Source: Strigamia acuminata (taxonomy: Eukaryota; Arthropoda; Chilopoda; Geophilomorpha; Linotaeniidae). Taken from it: a stretch of 64,000 nucleotides of DNA. The notes under the pieces were generated by a model. The model was not told the DNA's origin. It searched no databases and worked only from the letters and a program-made list of their open reading frames with translations. The stretch is taken from NCBI GenBank assembly GCA_949358305.1, contig OX442315.1:5917875-5981874 (forward strand). The letters are read 5' to 3'. Numbering within the stretch: the first letter of the stretch is position 1; every line of letters begins with the position of its first letter. A program made the translations under genes and the position numbers. Shown piece after piece: positions 1-10,767 of this stretch.

Positions 1-2182
1 ATCGTTTTTTGACAGTTTTCTACATTATCGCAGTGCTCCATCTGTCGTTTTGTTAATATGTCTGAAATGATCATTTTATATACTGTATAAGTTAAATATA
101 GTAACTTATATTTCATGTAATGCGTGACATGCCTACCTGCAGCCGTAGTCACCTCATCTGAAAACAAACATTTGTTATTTAATTTATTTATTGTAATCTT
201 TAGATTCAATTTACCAGCTTGAATTTTCGAGTTTCTCTCCAGTCTTTGAATTTCTTTCGACTGTTGATCCAAACTGAACTGCATTGAACCTAAAGACAAC
301 ATTCAATATTAAAATTTTAAATGCGTATTGCACTTATTACTGACGTGACAACTGGCGTTTTTAAATGACAAATATGCGTATTATATTTGTCATTTAAAAA
401 CACCAGTTGTTAATATTCAATATTCAATTCTAAACCAAACTTTGAAAAAATTGGTAATTTTTTGAAAAAAGATTAATACAAAAATGTTGACAACTGTGCT
501 CAGCTGCTCACTTTGTTTTAATTTGAGATCAATCATCTGCTTTTTATACGAATCGATTTCCGTTTCTTGCCTTTCTGTAGTTTCCTTCAAATTATCTATG
601 GAAATAAAATTACTCAACTCCACAAACAAAACCATGCGATTAAATTTTACCTAAAACAATTTTCATTTCCTTGCAGCACTCCTTCTGTTTTCAACAAAAT
701 TTAAACAAAAGTGACAAATTTACAACTTTTGATATCATTTTTGATTCAATCAATCAAATGCGATGGATGTATTACTCAATTCTACCTCAGTTTGAAGAGT
801 CAGCAGTGATTTCATCATCAATTCGGCATGACAATTACCAACTTCGTGTTTTTCAACTTCCAATGGATTCCCCTGCAATGTTTTCTTTTTAGAAATTTTT
901 TTATTTCCATTGGGATGTTTACACACCTGAAATTCACAACCGATTGGCGAAAACTTGCACTGGCGAAAACTACAAAGACATTCCTGCACATGGCTACTCA
1001 TCTGCCAGAAATAAAAATTTATTATTCTTTATCCAAATTCAATCCAAAGTTCAGTGGACACACATCGCGACGAATAAATTTGGCGTTACAAATTTTGCAG
1101 TAGATTGGATACATCTCGCAACTGTCATTATGGCCCTGTCAAGCAAAACGAATAAAATAATATAAATATTGGTTTGCGTCATCAAACATCAACACTATCG
1201 ATACACAGTTGAGCCTGGTTCTAACGAATCACAAAGGACCCCAAAAATCGGTTCGTTATAACAAAGTTCGTTCCATCAAAACTTTTTAACATGTTGTTGT
1301 ACGGCCGGTCAACCAACCAAGCCGTTTTTAAGTATTTTTTATAATAAAAAATTCCTTTTATTGCGGTCCGTAATGAGGTTCGACTGTATTGTATTCTGTG
1401 AGAATATTTGATATTATAATTACTTCAATACTGTTTAGATTGATTTTCTTTCCGCAGTAATAACAGATTCTTCCTTGTTTTCTCTGTGTGTTACCACTAA
1501 CTTTTTCCTGAGGAAATAATTACAATTACTATTTTTTTTTACTATTATTTCATGTACTTATACTTGTAAAGACATGGTTAAATCTGATTTGGCACCACAT
1601 CTCTGGCAGAAGATATGACCACGAAGTTGTTCCTTGGTAATAACACTCTTCATACCACATCTAAATATTAAGTACAAAAAAAATGAAATAAAAATAATGT
1701 AACTTATAAGTTATGCTGGAGCTTAGATTGATCGGTTAGTTGTTCCAATCCATGTTCTTATCTGCTCTGGCCGCAAATATTTTTTTCCACAGTGAACTTC
1801 AGATCATCCGCCCATTACCAATCGCCAGACACTGTAAAGCGATCAACGCCCTTTTCGCACTCATTTTTGTACCGCGCGAGATTGGAGACCTAACCTAACC
1901 TAACCGAATTCAAATTTTAATATTAACACCATAACCTAATTCCAATTGAATTAAGTTAGGATTAGGTCTCCAAACTGAGTGCGAAAAGGGCGTTGATCGC
2001 TTAACAGTGTCTGGTGATTGGTAATGGGCGGATGTTGGCCACTTGTGGCCCCTTATTACATTCCGTTTGTAAACAACAAACCGAGCAATAATGTCATCCA
2101 CACAGACGTGTGCTAGATAGATTATTAAACTAAATAAATCAATTTCCATTTACTTGCAACAAGTGAAAACTTCTAAATCCAT
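1..2182 (-). CDS. TRAF-like gene copy A, 3' part outside window
   Basis: Multi-exon TRAF-like gene, 5' end on the right. Exons read from splice sites: 2154-2182 (ATG, MDLEVFTCC), 1564-1660 (CGMKSV then GHIFCQRC, RING-like), 1424-1507 (ICYYC, second RING half), 1064-1135 and 927-1001 (TRAF zinc finger, C-x2-C-x12-H-x3-C across the junction), 786-872 (second TRAF finger, ending LLTLQTE), 651-684 (ECCKEMK), one starting at 595 whose 3' end I could not fix, 215-289 (coiled coil, KEIQRLERN), 137-157, and one running off the left edge from 61. Frame is open through the resolved exons. TRAF proteins are cytoplasmic adaptors and often E3 ligases in immune and TNF-receptor signalling. The MATH domain must lie left of the window, so intactness is unknown. 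Confidence 0.72.
1805..2034. repeat. Inverted-repeat MITE in the 5' intron of copy A
   Basis: About 60 bases at 1805-1863 recur inverted at 1976-2034 (CATCCGCCCATTACCA against TGGTAATGGGCGGATG). The centre holds three CCTAA units and a TTAGG-like tract. Paralogous copies lack this block. TGGCC occurs on both sides (about 1768 and 2036), a possible 5-bp target duplication. Family not recognised. Confidence 0.6.
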
Positions 2183-2554
2183 CGTGAATAAACGGAGTCG
2201 TAACGAACGCACCGCAACTCAAATCTACGACTACCGGCACGAACGATAGATTAGATTAGATAGATAGATAGATTAGCACCTGGCGTCGATTACCGAATTA
2301 TCATATAGTTTCGATGTATCGTTCGTTCGTTTGTTCGATACGATTACAAACCCGAAGTGTCTTGTCACTCAGGATTTTTCTTCTCCTCGACTAAAACAGA
2401 TATTTGTTTAAATTATTTTTTCACTGACGTCAACTGAGCCATAAATCTATTTAAAATTAACATATTTCTTTGATTGAAAGTCGTGGCTTTGCAACGAGTC
2501 TTATGATTGATTGCGTTTATCGTTTAAATATCTAAATAAATATTTCTTCGAATA

Positions 2555-2628
2555 GGGGCCGTCCATAAATTACGTAACGCCAAATTTGGGATTTTTAGAC
2601 CTCCTCCCCCCTCTGTAACATGGTCGTA
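2555..2628. repeat. Dispersed repeat, GGGGCCGTCCATAAATTACG type (copy 1)
   Basis: This 70-base block and its A/T-rich upstream (from about 2465) recur near 9090 and 39113. It looks like one terminus of an old DNA transposon, but no matching opposite terminus is seen nearby. Confidence 0.5.
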
Positions 2629-2689
2629 ACAAATTCCCACAAAAGCCACCCTCTAATTGCTGTTAACTTGGCTGCGGCTCTTATTTTAA

Positions 2690-3474
2690 ATGGTGACAAA
2701 TTATTTCCCCCCATTTATGACTCATTTCCCCCTAAATTGATTTTAATTTCCCCCAGCCAAAACTCCTCAAATAAACTCAAGAACCAAACTTTACTGTCCC
2801 CTAAAAATGTTGTTTCCCCAACCCATTTTATCCCTAACACTTTTGAATGTACCCCCAACACTTTCGAATGCACCCCAACACAATCCAAACTTTATGCCGT
2901 TGTGTTCTCATTAATGTGTACATAATGCTCGCTTCCAATTGTAACCGTCCGTGTAATGGACACAGATGGAGTCACGGCAAACTTCTTGACATTGACAGAT
3001 TCTATATTCTTCTCCAATGACCAACATCTCACCAATTTCTTTAGTTTAACAATGGAGGTGTCAATGGGTACATTCAGTACATGGGGTACATTCGTAAGTG
3101 TTGGGGGCCGTGTGTTAACAAATGGGCAGGGGCGGATCTAGCATAGGGCTAATGGGGCTTGAGCCCCGGACTCCCAAATTCTAGGGGGGCCCCCAAGACG
3201 CAAGGCAATGTACTAAAAAAAAAGAAAAAACAAGAAAGGTTGCTATTAAAAATTTCGATAAAAGGGCCCCGAAAAAACCTTAAGCCCCGGGCCCCCGAAA
3301 AACTAGATCCGCCCCTGCAAATGGGGGTTAATTTGTTGGGGGGGAATACAAATATTAGAGGAAAGTATACTTAGGGGGTTCTTGAGTTTATTTGGGAGGG
3401 TTGGGATTGAGGGAAATTAAAATCAATTTACGGGGGAAATGAGTCATAAATAGGGGGTCTTTAAATCGAATCCA
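2690..3474. repeat. Imperfect inverted-repeat element interrupting the dispersed repeat
   Basis: Segments around 2705-2800 (ATTTATGACTCATTTCCCCC and following) reappear inverted around 3370-3462. The paralogous region at 39186 joins the two flanks directly (GGTCGTA then TTTCAAATGGCC), so about 846 bases (2629-3474) are extra here. An hAT MITE is nested within. The ends are not well defined. Confidence 0.5.
3127..3317. mobile_element. hAT-type MITE, nested
   Basis: Terminal inverted repeats CAGGGGCGGATCTAG and CTAGATCCGCCCCTG bound a 191-bp non-coding element. It is flanked by a perfect 8-bp target duplication, CAAATGGG at 3119-3126 and 3318-3325. Both features are typical of hAT transposons. 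Confidence 0.88.
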
Positions 3475-3758
3475 TTTCAAATGGCCGCTCTCATCCTCAG
3501 CTACTATTCGAGGGCGGTTACAATTCACATGCGCGTCTTAATTACGGATTTACTAAGTTTAATATGAGCCTATATTAATTTATAATTTTTACATTTTTTT
3601 TTAAAAAAAATGCCAAAAATATTTTCTTGAATTAGAGTAAACAATTTTTCCCCATTATACGTCTTTGCTGGACATACAGTACAAACAATTCGACTTACAG
3701 ACAAGTTCTCGGAACCATAGTTGCTTGTAAGTTGAGAAGTTACTGTATACCGTTGTGA

Positions 3759-3940
3759 TGGGAAACCTACCGTCTTCCCCCGAATATAACACCGTGGTGT
3801 TGTATTCGAGTTTTGCTCAAAATGGCAAGTTTGTAAACATTGAGCAAAAATTCGAATATAACACCACTTCAGCTATAACATCATGGTGTTATATTCGAAT
3901 ACACCCCATGGTGTTATATTCGAATTTTTAGAAAAATATG
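3759..3940. repeat. Cluster of TAACACC/GGTGTTA hairpins
   Basis: At least three inverted pairs of the motif CGAATATAACACC and GGTGTTATATTCG occur here, each able to form a hairpin. They are probably nested or degraded foldback elements. No coding potential is seen. Confidence 0.5.
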
Positions 3941-4185
3941 AAAGACGTACAGTGTACGCTTCCAAAACGCTACCGAAACAGCATACGTACGTTTTCATTT
4001 AGTTTATTTTTATTGTTGTTTTTGCTACTTTAAATAAAACACAAAAAATAAAAACATACAAGATCATTGTCTGTTTTTTTAATCACAGTTTTCAATATAT
4101 ATTAACAATTTTCTTTTTTTTTACTAACTTAGACGGTAGCCAACAATAAATATACCACGACGACTACAGAAATACGATTATATTA

Positions 4186-4361
4186 AGCTTGGTTCACACT
4201 TGCGGATATGCTGCGGATATGCTGCAGAAAAAAATCACGCGGAAAACTAGAAATATTTTCTAGTTTTCCGCGCGATTTTTTTCCCGCAGCCAATCACAGC
4301 TCATTGTAGCAAACCCCAGATGCAACGTATCCACGGCGTATCCCCAAGTGTGAACCAGGCT
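4186..4361. mobile_element. PIF/Harbinger-type MITE
   Basis: The termini AGCTTGGTTCACACTTG and CAAGTGTGAACCAGGCT (imperfect inverted repeats) are flanked by TTA at 4183-4185 and 4362-4364. An internal palindrome around TTTTCTAGTTTTCCGCG suggests a foldback form. A 3-bp TTA duplication fits Harbinger; no transposase is present. Confidence 0.7.
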
Positions 4362-4789
4362 TTATGCGAGTTCAACTGAACACTCACTTTACATGCTTGG
4401 TATGCGAAACCAAGCGAAACAGCTTTCTAACATTCAATGGGAACAGACGGCCACCCATAGTTTCCACTTAGCTCTCACAGCCTTCAAAGGAATGTACACG
4501 TCACAAGAGGGGAGGACCAGGGGTTTCTCCACTCTTGTAGGCCTGGATAAAGCATCAGCATTTGACTGACAAATGCAACAACATCTGACTTCGTAACAAT
4601 AACATACTTGTATTTCAACCCCTAATTAAACCAAATTTAGCCGATATGACTCCTCCCACAAGCAATAAGCAATAAAACCAAGGAAAGTCTGTTCAAAGTG
4701 TCTTCATTTTTTTTATGTCAATCTGAAATTTCATGTATTTTCATTAAACATCTTAAGAAATTAAAGAAAGTAATAGATTCGTAAATTTC

Positions 4790-5100
4790 TTTGTTTAGGC
4801 ACTACTTTTGAATTCAATCTCAATTATTTTTGTCGTGCTCTTTCGACAAATACTGAATTGGTTAAATTTCTTCATAAATGTGAAATATCCAAAGAATAGA
4901 ATCATCTTCGTACATTTTTGGAAACATTGTTTTGGGACTGGGTCAAAAATGATACGGGTTGGATGAGTAGGGGATTGTTTTTAGGTTGGTACTGGTCGGG
5001 TTAAAGATAAACTAAACGGTGGTTTTTATTCGTTAAAAAAAATCTTTTCCGGAAAAGTAAGACCATGTGTATTTGGTAACGAATGCGTGTCAGATGAATT
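4790..5100. repeat. Repeat block shared with 35650-35940 and 40265-40535
   Basis: A roughly 290-base block including GACAAATACTGAATTGGTTA and GGGGATTGTTTTTAGGTTGG occurs three times in the window. Here its right end joins directly to TRAF coiled-coil sequence, and at the other two sites to the region below a MATH exon. It probably marks old 3'-flanking sequence of the array unit and shows where copy B was truncated. Confidence 0.6.
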
Positions 5101-5129
5101 GTATTAAAGTAAACATAAAACAAGTGGAA

Positions 5130-6619
5130 TCGATCTCCGTTTCTTGCCTTTCTGTAGTTTGCTCGAGAGTTTGCTTCAAATTATCTATGGAAATAACTTA
5201 AAATTGCATAACTCCACAAACAAAACCATGCGATTAAATTTTACCTAAAACAATTTTCATTTCCTTGCAGCACTCCTTCTGTTTTCATCAAAATTTAAAC
5301 AAGATTAACAAATTTACAGCTTTTGATACCATTTTTGATTCAATCAATCAAATGCGATGGATGTATTATTCAATTCTACCTCATTGTCAGTTTGAAGAGT
5401 CAGCAGTGATTTCATCATCAATTCGGCATGAGAATTACCAACTTCGTGTTTTTCAACATCCAATGCATTTCCCTGCAATGTTTTCATTTTAGAAAAATTT
5501 TCTTTTCCATTGGGATGTCAACACACTTGAAATTCACAACCGATTGGCGAAAACTTACACCGGCGAAAACTACAAAGACATTCCTGCACGTGGCTACTCA
5601 TCTGCCAGAAATAAAAATTTATTATTCTTCAACCAAATTAAATCCCAAGTTCAGAGAACACACAGTGCGACGAATAAATTTGGCGTTACAAAAGATGCAG
5701 TAGATTGGATACATCTCGCAACTGTCATTATGGCTCTGTCAAACAAAACGAATAAAATAATATAAATATTAGTCTGCGTCATCAAACATCGACACTATGG
5801 ATTTACAGTTATGCCTCGTTCTAACGAATCACAAGAGACCTAAAAAAATCGGTTCGTTATAAATGGCTATTTATAGGTTGTTATAAATGGCGATTTATGC
5901 ATTTATTTCTGATTTTTAGAAAATATGCATTTATATCCAATTTCGGCTTTTTACTGAATAAAAATAATTCCTATGCATTTTTGCATTTATCCTAACCCTA
6001 GGAATTTTTTTATGGCCAGCCAACCAACCAAGCCATTTTTAAGTATTTTTTATAACAAAAAATTCCTTTTATCGCGGTACGTTATAATGAGGTTCAACTG
6101 TATTGTATCCTGTGAGAATATTTGATATTATAATTACTTCAATACTGTTTAGATCGATCACACTGTTGCAGTAACTACAGTTTCCTTTCTCTGACTGCGT
6201 GTCACCACTAACCTTTTCCTGAGAAAATCAATACAATTATTATTTTTTATTACTTTTATTTTATGTACTTACTTGTAAAGACATGATTAAATCTGATTTG
6301 GCACCACATCTCTGGCAGAAGATATGACCACGAAGTTGTTCCTTGGCAAAAAAAACACTTCATACCACATCTAAATATTAAATACAAAAAAAATGAAATA
6401 AAAATAATGTAACTTAAGTTATGCTGAAGCTTAGATTGATCGGTTAGTTGTTCCAATCCATGTTTCTCTGTGCCCTGGCCACTTGTTGCATTCCGTTTGA
6501 AAGTGCTCAACAACAAACCGAGCAATAAACTCATTCACACAGCCTCGTGTCAGATAGATTATTAAACTAAATGAATCAATTTCCACTTACTTGCAACAAG
6601 TGAAAACTTCTAAATCCAT
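5130..6619 (-). pseudogene. TRAF-like copy B, truncated and frameshifted
   Basis: Exon 1 (6591-6619, MDLEVFTCC), exon 2 (about 6270-6370), the second RING half (about 6150-6230), TRAF zinc-finger exons (about 5530-5735) and ECCKEMK exon (about 5230-5285) are recognisable. Exon 2 carries an expanded run of eight T (minus strand) that adds one base relative to copies A, H, I and J, shifting the frame after CGMK. The coiled coil stops near 5130 against unrelated repeat and no MATH exon follows. Both defects mark it as a pseudogene. Confidence 0.75.
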
Positions 6620-6789
6620 CGCGAATAATGGAGTCGTAACGAATGCACCGCAACCGCAACTCAAATCTACGACTAGAAACCAGAAACGTACACTCGATAG
6701 ATTAGCACCTGGCGTCGATTACCGAAATCGTTCGCTCGATACGATTACAAACCCGAAGAGTCCACCTAAATAAATAAATCCTGATATGC

Positions 6790-8995
6790 AGAAGATTTAT
6801 TTATTACTACAGCAATATACATGGTAGTAAGGCAAAGTTGACAATTGTTTTCAACTCGTAACATTTTAATGTAGTTTATGTGTCATCCGTGTGACGGAAT
6901 AGAAACCGTATTTGTCAACACGCGACACTGGCCGTAGATGGCGCTACGTGACAACACCGGCAAATTCAAACATAAATATTCACGATTAAAATACACAAAT
7001 TATTTAATCGACGAACTTAAATAGATAAATAGAAAAACAATAATATAAAGATATATTATTATTAGTTACCACGGAATCAGTTAGTCTCGTCAACTCTCAG
7101 AAGAAACGAGACATCTCGGATTAAAGGATTCAGGAGTCGGGTCAGAATGAATTCTAGGAATTCATCCATGGTCCCCGGTATCCATTTCCGGTTTCAGCAA
7201 AGATTAGTATAATCCGAATTATTCTCCTTCGTATCCATTTGCTGTGATACGGGATTGGTGGAGCTTAATCCCACCAAGGGTATACATTTCCTGACAACAG
7301 AAAATCACCCCGGTTCTTAATTTGGTTGTTTGGTTTCATGTTAATGGCAAATAATCACTTGAAACCCTTGCATATTCTACAGAATAATGCAGTCGACCAA
7401 TTGAAGGTGCAGGTCTAGCTATTAATGTTCTAGTCGACGGTCTCGCTGAGCATACCCGCCTGTGTGCAAAATGGTATTCTCTTGGCAGTGGTCATTTGCG
7501 GTATGAAAACATTCTGTTACCGCAAGTAGCACCGGTATTATTGGGAATTGGTTCCATCACTTGATGGTGCCAAAGCAGTCTGTACGCAGTAACCGTGAGT
7601 AGCACCAAGTGTTTGGCAAGCTGATTCCCATGATGTTTGTGGTGCCAAAGCAGTCGGTTTGCCACTAGTACCCCAGATGATTAAACTGCTGTGTGGAGCC
7701 GCTTGCTATACCACCCTGTGTACACAGTCCCGTCTACCATTCCATGGATGACTGTGCTGTTACATAGGGCACGCTCGATACCGTTCTGCATGGCAAGGCG
7801 AAATTACGACGCCAACTGTGTGATTGCGACGGGAAGCATTGATCATTATTTTACATTAACAATTTAGACAAACAAGAATTAACTTGAACACAAGTTAAAG
7901 AATCGATCTAACGATTGAATTACCTTTTAAAACAAACCATATTTTGTAAATAATAAATTGGAAACAATTTATTATCGAACTAAAAACACAACGCTACTAA
8001 TTAAATACAATTCGTAAATGGAACATTGTTGAGTAAATAAAACTATTTACTTACACGAATATCCATCCCAAGTTGTGGCAGTGCAAGCAAAGTCAACCGC
8101 ACCTCTCAGATCGACACACGAAGCATTACAAGGACCAGAATCACGATTACAACGCCGACGGAAATCGCGAGGAAACACGATTACAACGCCCGGCTTAAGC
8201 AGACAACATCTTTAACCCTGGTCGAGAGGAAGTTCACCCGTGTAATGTGACCAACTGGTTTATATCAAATATATATACATTATTTATTTTAAATGAGTAT
8301 AAGCAAAACAAGTAAATTAAAACCCCATTAAATTATATGGAAACAAAACTTACATATTCATTTAATACACATTCAGCGACCAACTGAAACATGAATGTTC
8401 CAAACATGATCAAATCTCTTTTTTTGTAAATTAAAACTCTTCGTGATGTGTCAGATCACTCGCAACGTCACATGACGCTGCGACTGCTCGACACATCACA
8501 CCCGTTCCCGAATCCAGGACCAAGGACACGTAATCATATTATTTTAGGGCCAGTTGGCCAACTTATTGTATAGTTTAGAAGCGATTTAACTTGCCAAATG
8601 TCGGCACTAGTGATTATATAACTTAGTGATTATTATGTATTGGTTGAACCCAATAAATATGTTATGATTTGAGAAATCACCTTGTCTTATTTATCTTGTA
8701 CTTTATTCACTGTTTATGCGACTTATACCCGGTACTACCACGAGATAGGAGTTGTGGTCAACACCGTCACATCCACTAAATATTTAAGTTTAATTTCATT
8801 TAAACGAATACATGTTGGGTATCCAAATCCCCTGATTAGCCTATTTGTTGGTCTTTCAAAATATGCTTTATAATTGATAATGTCAGATTTTATCGTAACA
8901 GAATGATGAGTTTTGTGTCTCGACTGATCCAACAAGCTAATGTCTGCACGATACTGTATAGGCCAATTAAGTATTGAATTAATTATACCCATCTT
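6790..8995 (-). pseudogene. TRAF-like copy C: MATH exon split by a solo LTR
   Basis: On the minus strand 8772-8995 encodes a MATH-like stretch (ILNWPIQYRAD, SLLDQ, FERP, KYLVD) aligning with the C-terminal half of the MATH domains of copies H and I (LLSWPV, TLLDQ, FDRPLNEE, RLVDDT). The remaining few codons and 3' untranslated sequence lie at about 6790-6889, beyond a 1.9-kb insertion that falls exactly within the VDD motif. An in-frame stop follows DDT on the far side. No upstream exons are present, so this is a relic. Confidence 0.75.
6890..8771 (+). mobile_element. Solo LTR (1.88 kb) inside MATH exon of copy C
   Basis: It begins TGTGACGG and ends CCGTCACA, the inverted TG...CA termini of an LTR, and is flanked by TCCG (6886-6889) and TCCA (8772-8775), a 4-bp duplication with one change. 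The uninterrupted MATH sequence in copies H and I shows the empty site. AATAAA at 8652 lies about 120 bases before the end, fitting plus orientation. No gag or pol is present, and no second copy adjoins it. Confidence 0.78.
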
Positions 8996-9089
8996 GCATA
9001 TCTCTTTGATTGAAAGTCATGGCTTTGCAACAACCTACGATTGATTGTGTTTCTAGTTTAAAATATTTAAATAAATATTTCTTCGAATA

Positions 9090-9160
9090 GGGCCCGTCCA
9101 TAAACTATGTAACGCAAAATATGGGATTTTTAGACCCCCTCCCACGCGTTGTCATAAGTT
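9090..9160. repeat. Dispersed repeat, GGGCCCGTCCATAAACTATG type (copy 2)
   Basis: Diverged copy of the block at 2555, with the same A/T-rich leader (TAAATAAATATTTCTTCGAAT) just upstream. Confidence 0.5.
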
Positions 9161-9229
9161 CGAGTTTCATTCCCGCATTACTAGCTACCAGGGGAAGTCT
9201 TTCCGGTATCGCTGTCTCTCGTTGTTTTG

Positions 9230-9600
9230 TTTAGCCATCTTCAACTCTTGTACTATAAACAATATGTCGTTGGTATGTGATTGTGTAACAATATTCATAT
9301 TACACAGCATTGTATCGCTCTACGACAACTCTGCATCGTTGCCAAGAAGCGTGGTATTAAAATCTTTTCCTTACCAATTGTCAACCCCTTAGAACTTCAC
9401 TGCTCAGCTGGCGATGTTTCACTGCATTGCACCATAAAAATATTAGATATGGATCTATTTCAACCCTTAATTAAACCAAATTCAGCCGATATGACACCTC
9501 CAACGAGCAATAAGCAATAAAACCAAGGTAAACATCATCTTAGTTTATGCTCGATTGCAGTTTTGAGTATGGTAGTCAAAGATGGACGACCATTCTGATT
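9230..9600. repeat. 370-bp repeat shared with 35275-35640 and 39860-40190
   Basis: Recognisable by CATCTTCAACTCTTGTA, CATATTACACAGCATTGTAT and CACTGCATTGCACCA in the same order at all three sites. There is no convincing ORF. It may be a relic of the array unit or an old mobile element. Confidence 0.55.
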
Positions 9601-9697
9601 AACCTTCCCCGCCCCAAAATTTATTTCGAGTTTGCTGCTATTTTTTCAAGGAGCCCCATTTACAGTTGGTTTGGTACGCCATTGTTGTCATAATTAC

Positions 9698-10214
9698 TTT
9701 AATGTTTTCAAAATCCAGTGCACTATTGCAGTAACAACAAACATCTTCATCCGAAAACGAGATTCCAACAAGCTTCTCCTAAAATAAAATAAAAATTGCA
9801 ATTACCAGTCTGCTTTTAAAAGAAGAGGTACGACAGTAGTTTTACTTACAGCCAATACTGAACTGGAATGATTAAGAGAACAAAGGACCAGTCCACTGGA
9901 TTCTGCATTCGCAACACATCTCCGACAGTTCACGTGACCACAAGCCTGTGCTTTCAATTTCTGACCTTCCAGACCACAACTAAACAAAAAAATAAAATAA
10001 AAGTTATGCTGAAAAATAATATAAAACTTGTGATGGATTAGTTTCGCCCGTCCCGAGCACGTTTTACGAAATTTTTCGCTGACAAATTTCGTTTACAAAC
10101 TTCTCGAGCAACTAAACTAATTGTATCACCAAAATCAGAATATCTAGTGCCAAGAATATAGAATTAATGCCCATTACGGAATTACCTGATGCATTTGACA
10201 ATCGTTGAATCCAT
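9698..10214 (-). pseudogene. TRAF-like copy D: diverged RING exons only
   Basis: Three exons with good splice sites: 10186-10214 (29 bases, MDSTIVKCI), 9850-9979 (130 bases) and 9698-9778 (81 bases). Joined, they give a complete RING pattern: KCISCG, then ACGHVNCRRC, then CCYCNS, a C-x2-C, C-x-H-x2-C-x2-C, C-x2-C layout. Exon 1 has the same 29-base length and phase as in the other copies. Sequence is well diverged from them, so it is an old paralog. No zinc-finger, coiled-coil or MATH exons follow; repeat sequence takes their place. A short RING-only protein remains possible, since the frame is open. Confidence 0.65.
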
Positions 10215-10767
10215 GATACGTGAACAAACTTGCATAGTTGCGAGCCTGACAAACCACGAGTGCTGCGCTTAGTTCGTCTAACTGCCACTAGTTAGAGTCA
10301 CTTAATTTTCCAATTAATACAGGTACAACGTGTGTTGTCCTTGGTTGAACTTCCTTCAATTTAGTTTGAGTTACTAGTGCCATCCAGAAGAATTCAATCA
10401 ATAACAAGAAGAAACATAACTAATTTGAAACACCAATATAAAAGCCTTGACAAAAAAGTGCTTCAAACCGTCACCAGAGGGCGATATTACGACACATTTG
10501 TTTCGTGAAACTGACAAGTGAGTTTATCAAATAATTAGAAAGTACCGCTTTATGGAAAAAAAAAATATTCAATGTTTCACACTGAATCAAAATGATAGAA
10601 ATTTTAATTTAAGAATTACAAAATTTCCTAGGAGGTTACATTATTTCTACATCATTACAGCTACTAAAACAATAACATCCACCAGGGGTTCTCAAACTTT
10701 TTAGCATAGCGACCCATTTTAAAGCAAGGCATTCTTCCGCGCCCCACTTCATCTACCGGTGCATTAA

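Noticed and set aside
828-1165. Plus-strand ORFs repeated in copies A, B, H, I and J as a gene family
   Set aside because: They are antisense to the conserved TRAF zinc-finger exons, whose splice sites and Cys/His spacing fit the minus strand.
1885-1905. Internal telomere or chromosome end
   Set aside because: Only three CCTAA units inside a MITE, and a similarly short tract at 47330; too short for telomeric DNA.
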